Assembly (NCBI GenBank): GCA_029215795.1
Contig: JARDYH010000002.1
Coordinates: 15,617,001 to 15,681,000, forward strand
Reading direction: 5' to 3'
Length of the DNA: 64,000 bases
Source: Anniella stebbinsi
Lineage: Eukaryota; Chordata; Lepidosauria; Squamata; Anniellidae
Shown here: in pieces, positions 1-12,900 of the stretch
How the letters are laid out: each line of letters starts with the position of its first letter
Numbering within the stretch: position 1 is the first letter of the stretch
Made by a program: the position numbers and the translations under genes
The notes under the pieces: model-generated
Seen by the model: only the letters and a program-made list of their open reading frames with translations
What the model was told of the DNA's origin: nothing
Database searches by the model: none

Positions 1-299
1 TAGTTCGGAAATATCTGGAAAGATGTACCATGTGGTTTATCGGATTGTAAAAATAAAACAAAGTATGAGTTTGACTGAAATGTGTCCAAGTAGACAAGTG
101 CCTTCAGCATACTGGCATCCTGATACCCAGAGTTCTGACTTCTCCCATAGATCGCTAACTGGGGCAGTGACAGCACAGCATCTTTGACCGAGGCTCAGTC
201 TCTGCCAGGAACCATCCCATTCATGTTGCCTTATATTGTTCTTCCTCACTAGAAATGCTCTAGTTTGAAATCAGAAATGAGCTGGCTTGATCTGGTTGT

Positions 300-936
300 G
301 AGCTCCATCACACCTAATTCCACCCCCACCCCCCGGTTTGTCTCCGCGATTTCCACCTCCGTTTCATTAGTGCTTCAAGCTAACGGTCCCTTTCACGTGG
401 GTTTGGTGGTATCGGTGAAACCTCTTTTCGCTTGTTTGCTCTCCCACTCCACCCCACCTGTTCTCCTTCCCCCTCCAGTTCATTGGTTCTTGTCGTTGAT
501 GGACAATGTGATGGTCGTGGGTGTCTTCCCCCTTGCTCTGGCTTTGTTGTCTAGTGTTTTACTGATTTAACATTTCGGCTTGGTGCCGTTTCTACAGGCA
601 ATGAGAGTGGAGTTGGAGTGGCAAAAGTCTGTTTGTTTGAAACGGCATACTGGAGGAGGAGAACCATCCTGCCCTCTTTCCTCAGCAAGACCTCCCTTCA
701 GAGCACCCCCCCCCCCCAACAAAGGACATAGCACAACAATACATGGGGGCAGAAGGGTGCTTTAATCCCACATGGAGGCAATAAACCAGACTTTCCCTGC
801 TCTAGGAAAAGATGGGAAATGGAGGGGAAGAGGCGGGGTGACTGCAGGACAGGCATGACGTCATGTGAGTACTGCGCTGCAAAACAGCAAACCAGGCATG
901 ACAAGAGTGCTATAAAATGCTGGTGTGATGAAGCCC
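300..936. mobile_element. PIF/Harbinger-like non-autonomous element, GGGCTCCATCACACC family
   Basis: Left end GAGCTCCATCACACC and right end GGTGTGATGAAGCCC are inverted repeats, flanked by TGT at 297-299 and 937-939. Three-base duplications fit PIF/Harbinger. It carries a palindromic TGACGTCA (CRE-type) word at about 857. No transposase frame is present. Confidence 0.75.
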
Positions 937-2035
937 TGTGTAGGAGGTTTCCAAGCTTAAAGAATGTGCCCTCTGCTTATTTACCAGGAATGCTGTTGAA
1001 GTGCAATTTGGCAACCATGCTGTGCAAATATTAGTACTGACAGGGGAAAAAAGTTTAGGTCACCTTGACATAGAATCTTTCATTTAAGATTTAGCACAAA
1101 GGCTCAGTTAAAATAGTGACTCCGACTGTGGGAACATCTGTGTGGGTGGAAGAGTGGGTGTGTGATCTTCCCCTCCATTATGCATCTAGTTGCTGTGGCT
1201 GCTCCTCCTGACAGCCAAATTTTTTCCTCTCTCAAAACAACAGAAAGTTCATATGATGCAGACTCGTATATGTTCTCCAGAGACCATCTACATGTGTTAT
1301 GGAGGAGAGAAGTGCCCATCTACCTTGCAAAGAGGATCAATAACCTGCTAACTGTCTGAACCAGGCTGATTTTTGCAACCAATTAAGGGTACAATAAGAT
1401 AAGGAATTCATATAGTCCCACTAACTGTGCTGTTGAGATGTTTGCAAGGCCAAGTAATGAGAACCCATAGGACAGACTTCTCCAACCTGGTACCCTCTGG
1501 ATGTGGTGGACTGCAACTCCCAGCCAGCATGGCCAACGGGAGTTTCAAACCAACGCATTTGAAGGGGTCCAGGTCGGAGAAAACGGCTGTAGGGTAGTTG
1601 TGACCCGTATGTTAAAACACCCCAGATTAAGGCATAGAGAACTGATTGATTTCCAGCATTAGAACTATAGAAACAGAAAATGTGGAATGTTATGAACAAC
1701 TCTGGGAAGGGAAAACAAAGACTTCAGAAACTTTGGGTGAGCTCTGTATTTGCAGTTCTAGAATCAGTGAAGAGTGCACACACCCCTTCATACCGTGGTC
1801 ACCAAGTAGACTGTTGATTCCGCCTCTGGCATCAAGCATGTGCCCCATTCTTGGATATTCACATGTTGGTGTGGACAACTGCCCTGATGAAGCCTATGCA
1901 GGAGCAGCTGCTCATGTGTTGACCTTCACATGATCAGGACCTGTCCACACTCGAGAACCCACACAAGCAGCTGTTTACACATAGGCTTTGTCAGTGTGGA
2001 TTTTCATGTCAGTGTATGGATATTTGCCTGATACT
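937..2035. other. Upstream non-coding stretch
   Basis: Apart from half a palindromic repeat at 1470-1545, no coding signature, RNA gene or repeat is recognised. Frames in it are short and have no protein-like pattern. Confidence 0.5.
1470..1545. repeat. Squamate palindromic repeat (CCAACCTGGTGCCCTC family), half
   Basis: CTCCAACCTGGTACCCTCTG and GACTGCAACTCCCAGCCAGC are the left arm. Confidence 0.55.
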
Positions 2036-2265
2036 GGGCCTGTTCAGACAACACGCTAAGCCATGGATAGGCCGCTAACCCCTTTGCAGCAAATTGTTAG
2101 TGAGTGTTTTTAAACTGTGGTTATGTAGCCACCATGGTTAGGAATGGTTTACATGGCATGCTAAGCCATGGTTCACACAATATGCTAAGTCATAATGTTT
2201 AGCTCAGAATGCTTAACCACCGTGGCTCAGCCTGTCATCTGAACAGGGTCACTGTGGGTAGGGCC
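2036..2265. repeat. Palindromic MITE, CCTGTTCAGACAACACGC ends
   Basis: CCTGTTCAGACAACACGCTA to CAGCCTGTCATCTGAACAGG with repeated AAGCCATGGTT words. A second copy at 39435-39890 is interrupted. Confidence 0.6.
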
Positions 2266-2779
2266 TGGGGAGAGTTGGTCATTCAGGATCACTATGATGT
2301 AGGGCAGAAGGAAGAAATGGCTTTGAAGATGTGCAAATAGAGCAAACTGGTTCAAGCTGGACATAAGGTTTTTTTTTTTCATTTATTAATCTAATAATTA
2401 AAAAAAAAACAGACCATAGCTTCTGTCTTGGCTCTTGTATATGAAGATACTAGAGACTGAAGCAAATGAAAATGCTATTTCAAAATAGAAGGGTTCATTA
2501 ATAGTCCCTAAGAAGGGAATTCAGGTGACTGGATGATAACGTTCGTTGAACATCTTTAGTGCTACGAAGCTTGTGGTTTCCTGTGTGGCGATTTTCAGGG
2601 TTTTTTTTGTTGAGGGTTTTTTTTTTTTTTGCTTGGATCAAGTGGATGAGTTCTTGGCTGAATTTAGAAATAGATTTGTCACCTTCAGATCCTTCGTGAT
2701 AAACAGTTTTGCTTAAGAAAAGGGGTTTCCTGAATTTCAAGCTGTTTTGGCCCAAGCATATGGTAGGTATTCATTGCTG

Positions 2780-2900
2780 TGTGTGCATTCTAAGATAACC
2801 AGATGCCTTCTTCAGCTTTGAAGTACTAGTCAGAAATCCAAGACAGTGTTGGATTTCGCTTTGGGTGCATGCAAATTCTACTTTGCTCTGCTAACTTGAA
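2780..2900 (+). promoter_or_regulatory. Possible proximal promoter or 5' UTR of the bicupin gene
   Basis: An octamer ATGCAAAT (POU/Oct-factor site) lies at 2867-2874, about 30 bases before the start codon. No TATA box or CpG island is visible. The transcription start cannot be placed from sequence alone, and an acceptor-like site at 2806-2815 makes an upstream non-coding exon possible. Confidence 0.25.
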
Positions 2901-2984
2901 ATGGATAATTCAGGATTTGAAATGGATGAAGACCTGCCTCAGAAGTCCTCAGCCAAAACAGAGAGGATAAAACAAGTACACCCA
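2901..2984 (+). CDS. Bicupin exon 1: cytoplasmic N-terminus
   Basis: The 28 codons start MDNSGFEMDEDLPQ and run to QVHP, followed by a consensus donor GTAAGT at 2985. The start codon has G at -3 and G at +4, a good Kozak context. The exon ends in phase 0, which fits the phase-0 start of the exon at 9136. Its product is acidic and then basic, suitable as a cytosolic tail before a signal anchor. The weakness is its short length and the 6.1-kb intron that follows. If the exon is wrong, translation would start at the methionine that opens exon 2. An acceptor-like CCTTCTTCAG ending at 2815 leaves room for an upstream non-coding exon. Confidence 0.68.
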
Positions 2985-5900
2985 GTAAGTTGTTATCTTA
3001 GCTCTATAGGCAGCAATCAGGTCTAGAAACGTGTGTTAAAGAATATGTAGAGAAGTGGAAGAACCTTGAGAATGGGCAGCCAGATTTTGTTGCTCACCAC
3101 AATTCTACCTAGTTCTGAAGAAATAGGCATTCGCTGGATATCTAGAACTGAACCGGTCAAAGCAGGAGCCCACTTTCCATTATGATAATCCAGAATTTTA
3201 AAAAACGGTTCCCTCCCGCAATTTGTCTTTTAAAAAATCTGGATTTTCATGACATGCGAACTGGGCCATTACCTGCTAATGAAAAGCTGGTTTCTAAAGC
3301 AGTGAGGTTTGATACATAAAACTATTGGGAAAACAAAAACAAATAATCAAGGGTTGTCCTGGTACAGCAATATTTGTGTCCAGATTGATTTTTTCTTTCC
3401 CCCCCCTTTTTAAATTTTTTAATATATTACTTTAGATATAACAGAAAATAGAACAGTCCCCTAACAGTTGGGGTTTAATAAGCTGTTACAGAAACCTTGG
3501 TTAATACAATTTTAGGGGGGGAAACAAGAAAAAAGAAAGAAAAGCGAAACAAATAAACTAATAAATAAGTGTGCTGTATAATCTTCATTTGTTGTTAGAA
3601 TGTCCAAGTGCTCAGAGCGGAAGCTGGCATATATATTGTTGTAAGTCTGGTTGTGATGTATGCTAACAGTTCTGTTTTTCCATGGATCAAAAGCAAATCA
3701 TGAGTTATTTTTTTCTGATATTTCAGTACCATGCAGGTAAATTCAAATTATCCAGCTTTTTCCACTGCTGTGTAATTGTCTGGCTTGCGGCAATTAACAA
3801 AAATGATAACAAATCTTTTCATTTCAGATTTACATTAGATCCTTTGCATATTGATAGGAAAAATAGTTCTGAATCGTCTACAATCATTTCTCTACTAATA
3901 GCCATTATTTCTTTATGTACTAACCTGCAGAATCCCTGTATATGTGGACAGGTCCTCCATAAATAAATGAAAGTACATGCCTTTTACCCCGCAGCCTCTC
4001 CATCAAAAGGGGCTGCACGTTGAAGTGAAATGCACCAGCTGTATGGGTGTGTGATACCATCTGTGCAGTACTTTCAAAGAGGTTTCTCGGATAGAAGCTG
4101 CTATTGATCTGAGTGGTCTATTGTCCCATAATTTATTCCAACTAGCATCTTCTAATTCCCTTCCGAAATCTCCTTCCCACACTTTCCTCAAGCCCACCAT
4201 CGAACTCATCTGGGTGTCTATTAAGATAATATAAACTAAAGATACAATTTCCTTCCCTCCCTTCAGCATAGCTCATTCTAATCCTGCTAGGGTTCTGAGT
4301 GCATATGTCTTTATGTTAGGATCTCTGAGCAGGTGAGATAATTGCAATTCTTGTAGCCATCCTAGGCCTAGGTCTCCTAGGTCAGTTCTGAGTTGTTCTG
4401 TTGTTTTTGGCGTATTCTGAGCATAAAAATCTCTCAATCAAAAATATCCCTTATTTTCCCATTCAGAACTCCTAGTGACAACAGTTGTGTCTAAATTACC
4501 CGGATATATTTGTACTGGGGTGACGGGAGACCACACTGGAGACAGCCTGGCTTGCCACGTTTTTCCAGATAGTGAAAATAGTTTTGGTATACGAGTTTTT
4601 GATATTATCTAGCTCCTTTATTTTTATAGACTGAAAAGGGCCCTTGTTCAGCATTTCTTCTTCCAGACGTATCCAGTTTTTGTTTGCCTTCATAATGACA
4701 AAGTGGAGGTGCCGTAACTGAAAGGCTTCATAATATGTTGCAACGTGTGGGGAGTACCCAGCCTTCTCCACCTGTTATTTATTTTATTTTTTGTAGTATA
4801 GTTTTAATGACAGGCGAGGTGCTTTGGCTTGGAAGACAAATATGTTAAGTTGACTTTGCCAGGACTTTAAAAAAAATTGGCTGGAGGAAAATGGGTAAGA
4901 CCTGAAATAAGAATAGAAACCTGGGGATCAAAGACATTTTATACTGTAGCAATTCGCTCTGAAACTGACAGATTCAATATATTCCTTCAGGTCTGTAATC
5001 ACAGTTTTAATAAGGGGAGCATGATTTATTTCTAATAATTTGTTAATTTTCATGGTTATCTAAATTCCCAGGCATCTAAAGGAAGTTCTACAAATTGATG
5101 CTCCCAAAGTATGTCTAATAAAGTGTTGATGGTTGGGGTGAACATTGTGTGACAGTGGATTTTTCATAATTAACTTCTAAACCTGCCATGTGTTTGAAAT
5201 GTTCTAGTTCTTCCTTTAGCTTAGAGACTGACTGACGTGGGTCCCACAGCATAATTATCATGTCATCCGCATACATATTAATCACGTTTTTCACCCCGCT
5301 CCTCTGTATTCGATAACACCTGGGTGTTGACATATGATATCAGCCAATGGTTCCAGGGAGAGGGCAAAGAGCCGAGGTGACAAGGGGCAGCCTTGTTTTG
5401 TTCCCCGTTCCAAGCTGATAGATGGAGAGTCTGTATTGTTAGTACGCACTGTTCTGTCCAGATTGATCTTCTGATTCTGTTCTGATATACTTGGGAGAAC
5501 AGAATTTAGGGAGTAGCAGCAGGTAACATCCAGCACCTGAAGTCTAAACCTGTGGTTTTCCTGCCCAAGTCATCCAGCACCCAAAAGGAGGTTAACATTG
5601 CAAAGTTTGTGGGAAACAGAGGAAAGAGAATTCAGGGGTTTCCTCCCTTCTTCATCCCGATCAACGATGTCAGAATTGATAGTACCAGTCATGTGGTGGA
5701 TGGTTGAGATCCTTGGGAGCAGAAATGGGTGGTTGTGCGCACTTACCCTAATTTATTTTTATTCATTTATTACTTTTCTATCCCACCTTTCTTCCAAGGT
5801 GACCTACATAATTCTCCTTCCCCCACGCCCCACCATTTTATCCACACAACAGCCCTGTGAGTTAGGCTAGTCTGAGAGATATTGAGCTGTACAGTCATCT

Positions 5901-6912
5901 GTCAGGGATCCTTTAAGATGGATTCTTGCATTGTGCAGGAGGTTGGACTCTATGGCCTTATAGGCCCTTTCCAACTCTACTGTTCTAAAATAGGCTGACC
6001 ATATGAAAAGGAGGACAGGGCTCATGTAACTTTATCAGTTGTAGAGAAAAGGGAATTTCAGCCAGTGTTATTTGTATGCAATTAGTACCTGGAGAAATTC
6101 CCTCTTCATCACACCAGTTAAAGGTGCAGGCACTATACTAGAGTGACCATATACAAAAGAAGGCAGGGCCCCTGCAACTTTAACTGTTGTGATGAAGAGG
6201 GAATTTCACCAGGAACTAATTGCATACAAATGACACTGGCTGAAATGCTCTTTTCTCTACAACTGTTAAAGATAGTCCTCCTTTTCATATGGTCCTCCTT
6301 TTCATATGGTCAGCCTATCTAAAAGAAAAGGGGAAAAAAGAGCTTTGTGGTTGAGTGTGTGGATTTGGACTTAAGTTTTCGCAGCAGTAGACAAGCACTC
6401 TAACCACTACACTGCACTGGTTATGAGATTAAGTGCTGAAGCAAGAAAGCCTTAGCCAGCCAGGTGCATTTGCAAAACTGAATCTATTATCAGGTACAAA
6501 CCTGATCAACATCAACAGCTGAGGTACAAAAGGAGAAAGCACATACAACAGGAGGACAAGTCAAAGGGAGTGTGCTGAGCAAGAGAGCAAAGAAATACAT
6601 TATGATTTAAGGAACTGGATCTCTGTCCCCCAAATTTACCATTCTGTCATTTATTGTTATCTTTTTGGCACCAGGTCAAGACTTTCCTCTTCTCCCAGGC
6701 ATTTAACAGCATATGATGAGGGTGTTGTTGTTGTGCTTTGACCCAGAATTGTTGTTTTCTTAAGGATATTGTAATTATAACTTGTTTTTATTGCTTTTTA
6801 TGGTTTTAAATTTTGTATATCGGTGTTTTTAATGTTCAATGTTTTTTAATTTTTGTAAAACTCCTAGAGAGCTTTGGCTATGGGGCGGTATATAAATGGA
6901 ATTATTGTTGTT

Positions 6913-6943
<31 letters not shown>

Positions 6944-9900
6944 TTGTAAGGATAAGTAAGGTAAGAATTGCAGGTACTTTGTAGCAGTCTTAAGAGTTCC
7001 ATTCATTTAATTTCATTTCTAATATTTCTATACCACCCCATAGCCGAAACTCTGGGCAGTTTCATGTAATATACAAGTCTCGTCTCATCCCTTAACTAGT
7101 GACGTGTTCATCATTATGACAGTGAGGAAGTCTAGAGAGGGCAGCATTTTAACTTTTCCCGTTGTGTAAATGGCTGCCATTTATTCCATGTGGGAGAAAG
7201 GGTAAGACTTAAGGATGCTGTTAGGGTGGGAACTTAGCATGTCCTTGGTGACTTCAGCGTCTAGGTTGGATGCCATGTTGTGCCCTTTCTGAACTGAATT
7301 CTAAATTGAAATCTGTTTTAGTTTTGTTCTAGATAATTCAGTGGGAGTTATCGCACAGATTCTAGCTTGGTCATGCTACAATATGACAAAGGGGCAAACA
7401 CGTTGGAACTGGCTTTTTAAATATGATGGTGATAAATTTATGTGTCATGTATTGAGGCTGGTTTTTACACCTTGAGTCCCAGTATTGGGGAAAATGTGGG
7501 ATGATGATGATAATGATGAGGATGTTGAGGATGATTCAGACATAGCACTAAACCAATCCTTTAACATTGTGAGAATGAGCCCTCTGGGCTCACAGATCCC
7601 CACTCTTCCGATGAAGCTAGAAGGAGATTTAACTTCAATTTTTGCTTAACTGCACCTCAGAAGCTTTAGTTTGCATTTTTGATTAACTGCAGCTTGCCAT
7701 GTCATTTGAACTGGGACAAACTGCAGGCAATCTTAACTATGGCTTGTTGAAATAAAAGAACTTCAAGCTAAGGACATTGAAGAAATCCACAACAAAATCA
7801 AATGAATTCAAATTTCTGTGAATTCAACCCATGGATTCTGTAATGGACCAACTTTTCCCAAGTTGCACAGAATTCCATAGACTTGCGGACTTTTTTTTCT
7901 TTTCTTTTTTTAACTTTCTGGAATTTTACGCAAATACAGTCGTAGAATAATACATCATTTAAAAAACCCTGGCCAAAAATGTGCATTCCCCCCAAAGGCT
8001 AAAGCATGAAAATGACTTGGGGGGATTTGCACATTTTCACAAGTGCAAATTTGTCCAAATGCGAATGTGTGCAAATTTAGGAAATTGGGGAAAAATCTGT
8101 TTCTGTCAATGAACAGAATAATGGCACAAACGGTTCCTGCCAATCCGCGGACACTGACAGAGATAAGCTTGCATAGATTCTGACGTTCTAGACAAGTTCT
8201 AATCAAATCTAACTACCAATTGCAAGGCCTCACAGCCATGCCCAGACCTATACCTGACAGTTACGCTTATACGTTTGAGTTAACCAATATTCACTGGGTT
8301 TTCTGTTTGGGTTACGAAAGCTGGGTTTCCTGTTTCCCATTCAAGTTAGGGAAGTTTGGCTAGGCCAAATTAATGTAAGTAACAGGGAGTGTGTCAGGCC
8401 TGAAGGATCAATGGAAAGAGGAACCTTTCCATGCAGAGCAGAACAAAACCAGCTGGCCCTGCTCCCCGTTGCAGGATACTTACTAACTTAATAGGGCCTT
8501 GTGCCGGCCAATCCCCCCCACCCCGCCCCACTCTTCATTTGCTTTTAATTTTCTTGTTTCTTTGGCTTTCAATTGACATCTCATGTTCCATGGCTCAAAG
8601 GCTCTCAATATTTCTTAGGTCTTGAAGCTCATGGGTTCTTACTGTGCCATTGGATGGGGACAGTTAACAATCTTTTCCCCAGTTCATTTACACGTTTATG
8701 CTTCTGCACACCTAGGAAGCCTTTCAAGTATGTAGAAACTACTGCCTTATTTGGGGGAGGCCCCATTTAGCTCCCAAATTCGTTGGCGTGCAATCACCCA
8801 AGTTTACTGTTAGGAGAAAGGATGAGAGCCTATCTACACTAATGCTTTAAAATGGTTTATAACAGTTTTAAACTGGTTAATGACCATTATTGACCAGTTT
8901 AAAACTGTTATAAACCATTTTAGAGCAGTAGTGTAGATAGGCTCTACCTGATGCTTTCATGGTCAGAGTGTTTGATCCATAAGCTTGTTACCTGCTCCGA
9001 AAAGTTATGGGTAGGGCAGCTTATTCGTATATAGCAGGACTGTAGCAGTATTGTTCTGTTTGCTAATTCTGTAGAATTAGCTACTAATTCTTCCTGTTTG
9101 TTTGTTTGTTTGTGTGTTTGTGTGTTTGTTTACAGATGGAGACAAAAAGCCACTGGTCCAAGCTCAACTTCTTTCTGCTTTGCCTCCTGACCTGCATGAT
9201 AACTATTGTGGTGGGGGTGATAGTTTTGTCTCTGTTTTGGGTTAACGGCACCGGCTATAAGGCAAAACCAAGATATGAAGCGAACATAGAGAGGAGTGAA
9301 GTATTTCCCCAAGAAATCTCAAGGATGTCTCTGCCCCAAGCCCAGGTGGACACCAAGTTCCAATTTCTCCACCATCTCACTGCATCCAAGGTACGGCCGT
9401 TTAACCAATTCCCAAAACTTGTTTCACACAAGATAATTTATTTTGCCTCCATTATATAACAAAATGAGGAGCTATGCAGACTTATACAGACTTGGGCCAG
9501 ATCTACACCAAGCAGGATATAACACTTTGAAAGCGGTTTGAAAACGGTATATGGAATGTGTCCTGGGCCCCAACCGTTGTCAATACCGTTATAAACCGTT
9601 ATAAAGCAGTAGTGTAGATCCTGTCTCGGACAATTGATGGAGAGGACATAAAGCCCCAGAACAAGAGAACAGAGCCCTGCTGGATCAGGCCGAGGGTCCA
9701 TCTGGTCCAGCACTCTGTTCACACAGTGGCCAACCAGCTGTCTCACAGGGACCAGCGAAGCAGGACATGGTGCAACAGCCACTATAAGACACTGGGTCAT
9801 GTGCAGTGTTGCAGAGGCCTCTTGCTAGATGGATGTTCTATGTTTTATGGCAATATAAGTGAGACAATTAGCACAACTCACACTAAAAATAATATTAAAC

Positions 9901-12900
9901 CACTGCCAGTGGAGGTTGGTGGCTCCTGTTCCAGAGGGGTGGTGAATCCGTTCAGAACTCTAAAGCAGCTATCCAAGGTGTGGGACCCATTTTGGGAGTA
10001 TGGTTCAGCACTTTGGATAGCTCCTTTAGAGTTCTGGCTGCTCCTGACTATGTGTTGAGGTGTTGCCTCAATAAACCATCTCCCACATCTCAAACTGCTC
10101 TGAGTTTTCCCATTTGGAATCTCATGGTAAACGTTCTTACCTTCCAGCACTTTATCCTGGACTTGGAATCTAACTATGTTCCTTGGGCCATGTTTTCTTT
10201 TAGTGCAGCTATTTGTCAAGATCCACAAGTGATTCGCGTAGTAATTCTACTTCAGATACACGGAAGAGGTGGAAACAGTTGTTCAAGAATCTGGAAAAAA
10301 ATTAAACTAACAGATGTCATTTTATGAACCAGATCAATCCTAACAATATCTATTGTTGACTCTGGCTCCACTCCCTGACCCCACCCACGGAATCAGCATC
10401 CTTTGATATCAAATATTAGCAGCCATTTTCAGGATCGGGATTGGTGGTTCATTGGATTTTTTTAAAAAAAAAATTATGTAGGACTTACAATCATAAATAT
10501 GACTGGGTTTATATGATTTGATCCAGAAATTCGAATTCCCAGGTGGTACTATCCAGTGGTCCAGATTTCGGAAAAATGCCAACCAATATGACAATGAAGA
10601 AGACATGCAGTTTGGACAAAGTATCAACAATCAACGCTCCAAGATTACGTTTGGAACTTTACTGCTAAAGAGTAAAGGCCTGCGTGTTCCACACTGGCAT
10701 TCCAATGCCAATGAGCAAGGCTACGTCTTAAAGGTACTGTTTTGGTTGGTTGTTTATGTAAGGTGTATCCTACCTTTCTGATGGAAAGAACCCCAAAGCG
10801 GCAAACAACAACAATAAGAACAGTATAACAAAATATCGTAACAAATATACACACCAATGTATAATAATAGAAGAGGATGTGTCTGTGTCTGTCTGTCCAT
10901 CATTGCCATAGCACCAACATGATAAAACCTAGACAACGGACACTTGGCATGCATACTAACGGGATCCTAAGGATGTGCACTTCAGGGATATTTTGTTTTT
11001 AAAATCCATTAATTGATTTTAATTTAAGTGTGTCCATGTGGATGAAGCCTGTAGTTCCACCTTCAGTAACTAGGTGGTAAGCTTCCCTATCCAGCATGTA
11101 GCTTTGCAGTTGATGTAGTTTGAACCCAAGGGGAGATTAGTAGTTCAAGAGATACAGGCTGAATTCGGACGACATATTAAGCAACGGAGGAGGGGGGGAA
11201 CAATCGTCAGTTGTGTTGCTTATTTTGTCGTGTGGGGAGTAACACACAACACACACACAACTGACAGTATGCTAAACGGGCAATTTAAACAACGGAGGGA
11301 AACAACGGGCTTGCACGTTGTTTAGCCCCAAGCACCGTTGCTTAAAGTGCCGTCCGAATTCAGCCCTCCCTCTCTCTGTGGACTATTCCGTTTGAGGATA
11401 GAGTTCTGCTGGCTAGAGCAGCCGAAAACCCCCGGCTGCTCTATACAGCCAGCAGAACTCACGGTGCATGCTGGGATATGGCTGGGGGACTGAGGGAGGG
11501 GGAGGTAGGAGATGCTGCAACCAAAATGGCCACCGCACGTTCGTAGCAACCGGGGCATTTGCCGGTGCCGAGAAGCGCTGGCTGCAGCATGTCGTCTGTG
11601 GAGCTCCACCTGCCTAACGCATTGTCAGTAAGCTATTTACCCCTCCGTTGCCTAATATGTCATCCGAATTGAGCCACAGTCTTATGTTTGCTCCCTTCCC
11701 CACTGCAGTGAGGCTATCCCTACAGGGCAATGGAGTGGGGGGGGGACAACTATGTTTATGGGTGCCAGAGGGAATCATTTCACTCAGACAGGTTGGGCAC
11801 AGTGTGTCCAACTCTGATAGCTGCATATGTTTGCTTGCAGTCTTCCTTGTATCAATAGGCTGACCATATGAAAAGGAGGACAGGACTCCTGTAACTTTAA
11901 CAGTTGTAGAGAAAAGGGAATTTCAGCCAGGGTCATTTGTATGCAATTAGTTCCTGGTGAAATTCCCTCTTCATCACAACAGTTAAAGTTGCAGGGGCCC
12001 TGCCTTCTTTTGTATATGGTCACTCTAGTATATGGTCTGCAACTTTAACTGTTGTGATGAAGAGGGAATTTCACCAGGAACTAATTGCATACAAAAGACA
12101 CTGGCTGAAATTCCCTTTTCTCTACAACTGTTAAAGTTACATAAGCCCTGACCTGGATTTTATCTGGTCACCCTAGTCACTGTAACCAAAAGGGGGCTCC
12201 TTCAGGAGGAAAGAAGGAGGAAAGAGGGAGTTTGGAGGAGGAATGAATGAATGAAAGGGCAAGACGAAGCGCTACATCAGCCTTCCCCAACCTGGTGTCT
12301 TGCAGATCTTTTGGACTTGAACTCCTATGAACCGTAGCCAGCATGGACAATGATCAGGAATTCTGGGAGTTGTAGTCCAAAACATCTGGAGGACACCACG
12401 TTGAAGGAGGCTGCTCTAGTTCCTAAACACTTTTAAAACTGTTTCATTAAAATATATATTCAACACACTGCACTGGATCAAGAGCACTGGTGCAGAAGAC
12501 TGTTCAATACATTTCAATAATCCCTAAATGTCAACATTGTTTAAGGAACTGCTGGGGGCTCCGTTTTCTGCACCATAGTGGTGCTGTAGGAACGACACTC
12601 ACGTGCATTTCCAGTTTGATATACAAATCCTAGTTCTCTCTCTGCTTATGCTTTTCAGGGCACATCTTGGATTGGGGTAGTTGATGCTGGTGGAAATACA
12701 GTAACTACATACAATGTCACGGCGGGCCAGCTCGTTTTCTTCCCTCGAAACACGCTGCATTGGCTCAAGAACGTCGGTGCAGAAGATTGTTTGTTTTTGC
12801 TGTTTTTTACAACCCACGAGGAGCTTCAGACGGTGGATGTGGATGATGCATTTTTCTCAACGCCTGAAGACATTGCTGCAAGGTCATTAAAGGTCTGTAC

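Noticed and set aside
2041..2260. Conserved regulatory palindrome made of AAGCCATGGTT words
   Set aside because: A second copy with the same ends at 39435-39890 shows it is a transposable element.
5990..6320. CRISPR-like or tandem array from repeated CATATG-bearing words
   Set aside because: The repeats are inverted MITE arms with target duplications in a eukaryotic genome, not spaced direct repeats.
9130..9312. Minus-strand frame over the membrane-anchor exon
   Set aside because: It is the antisense shadow of bicupin exon 2 and has no protein-like features.
12462..12504. Alternative, mutually exclusive exon for bicupin exon 4
   Set aside because: Only 43 bases are recognisable, with no matching acceptor or donor, so a relic is the better reading.
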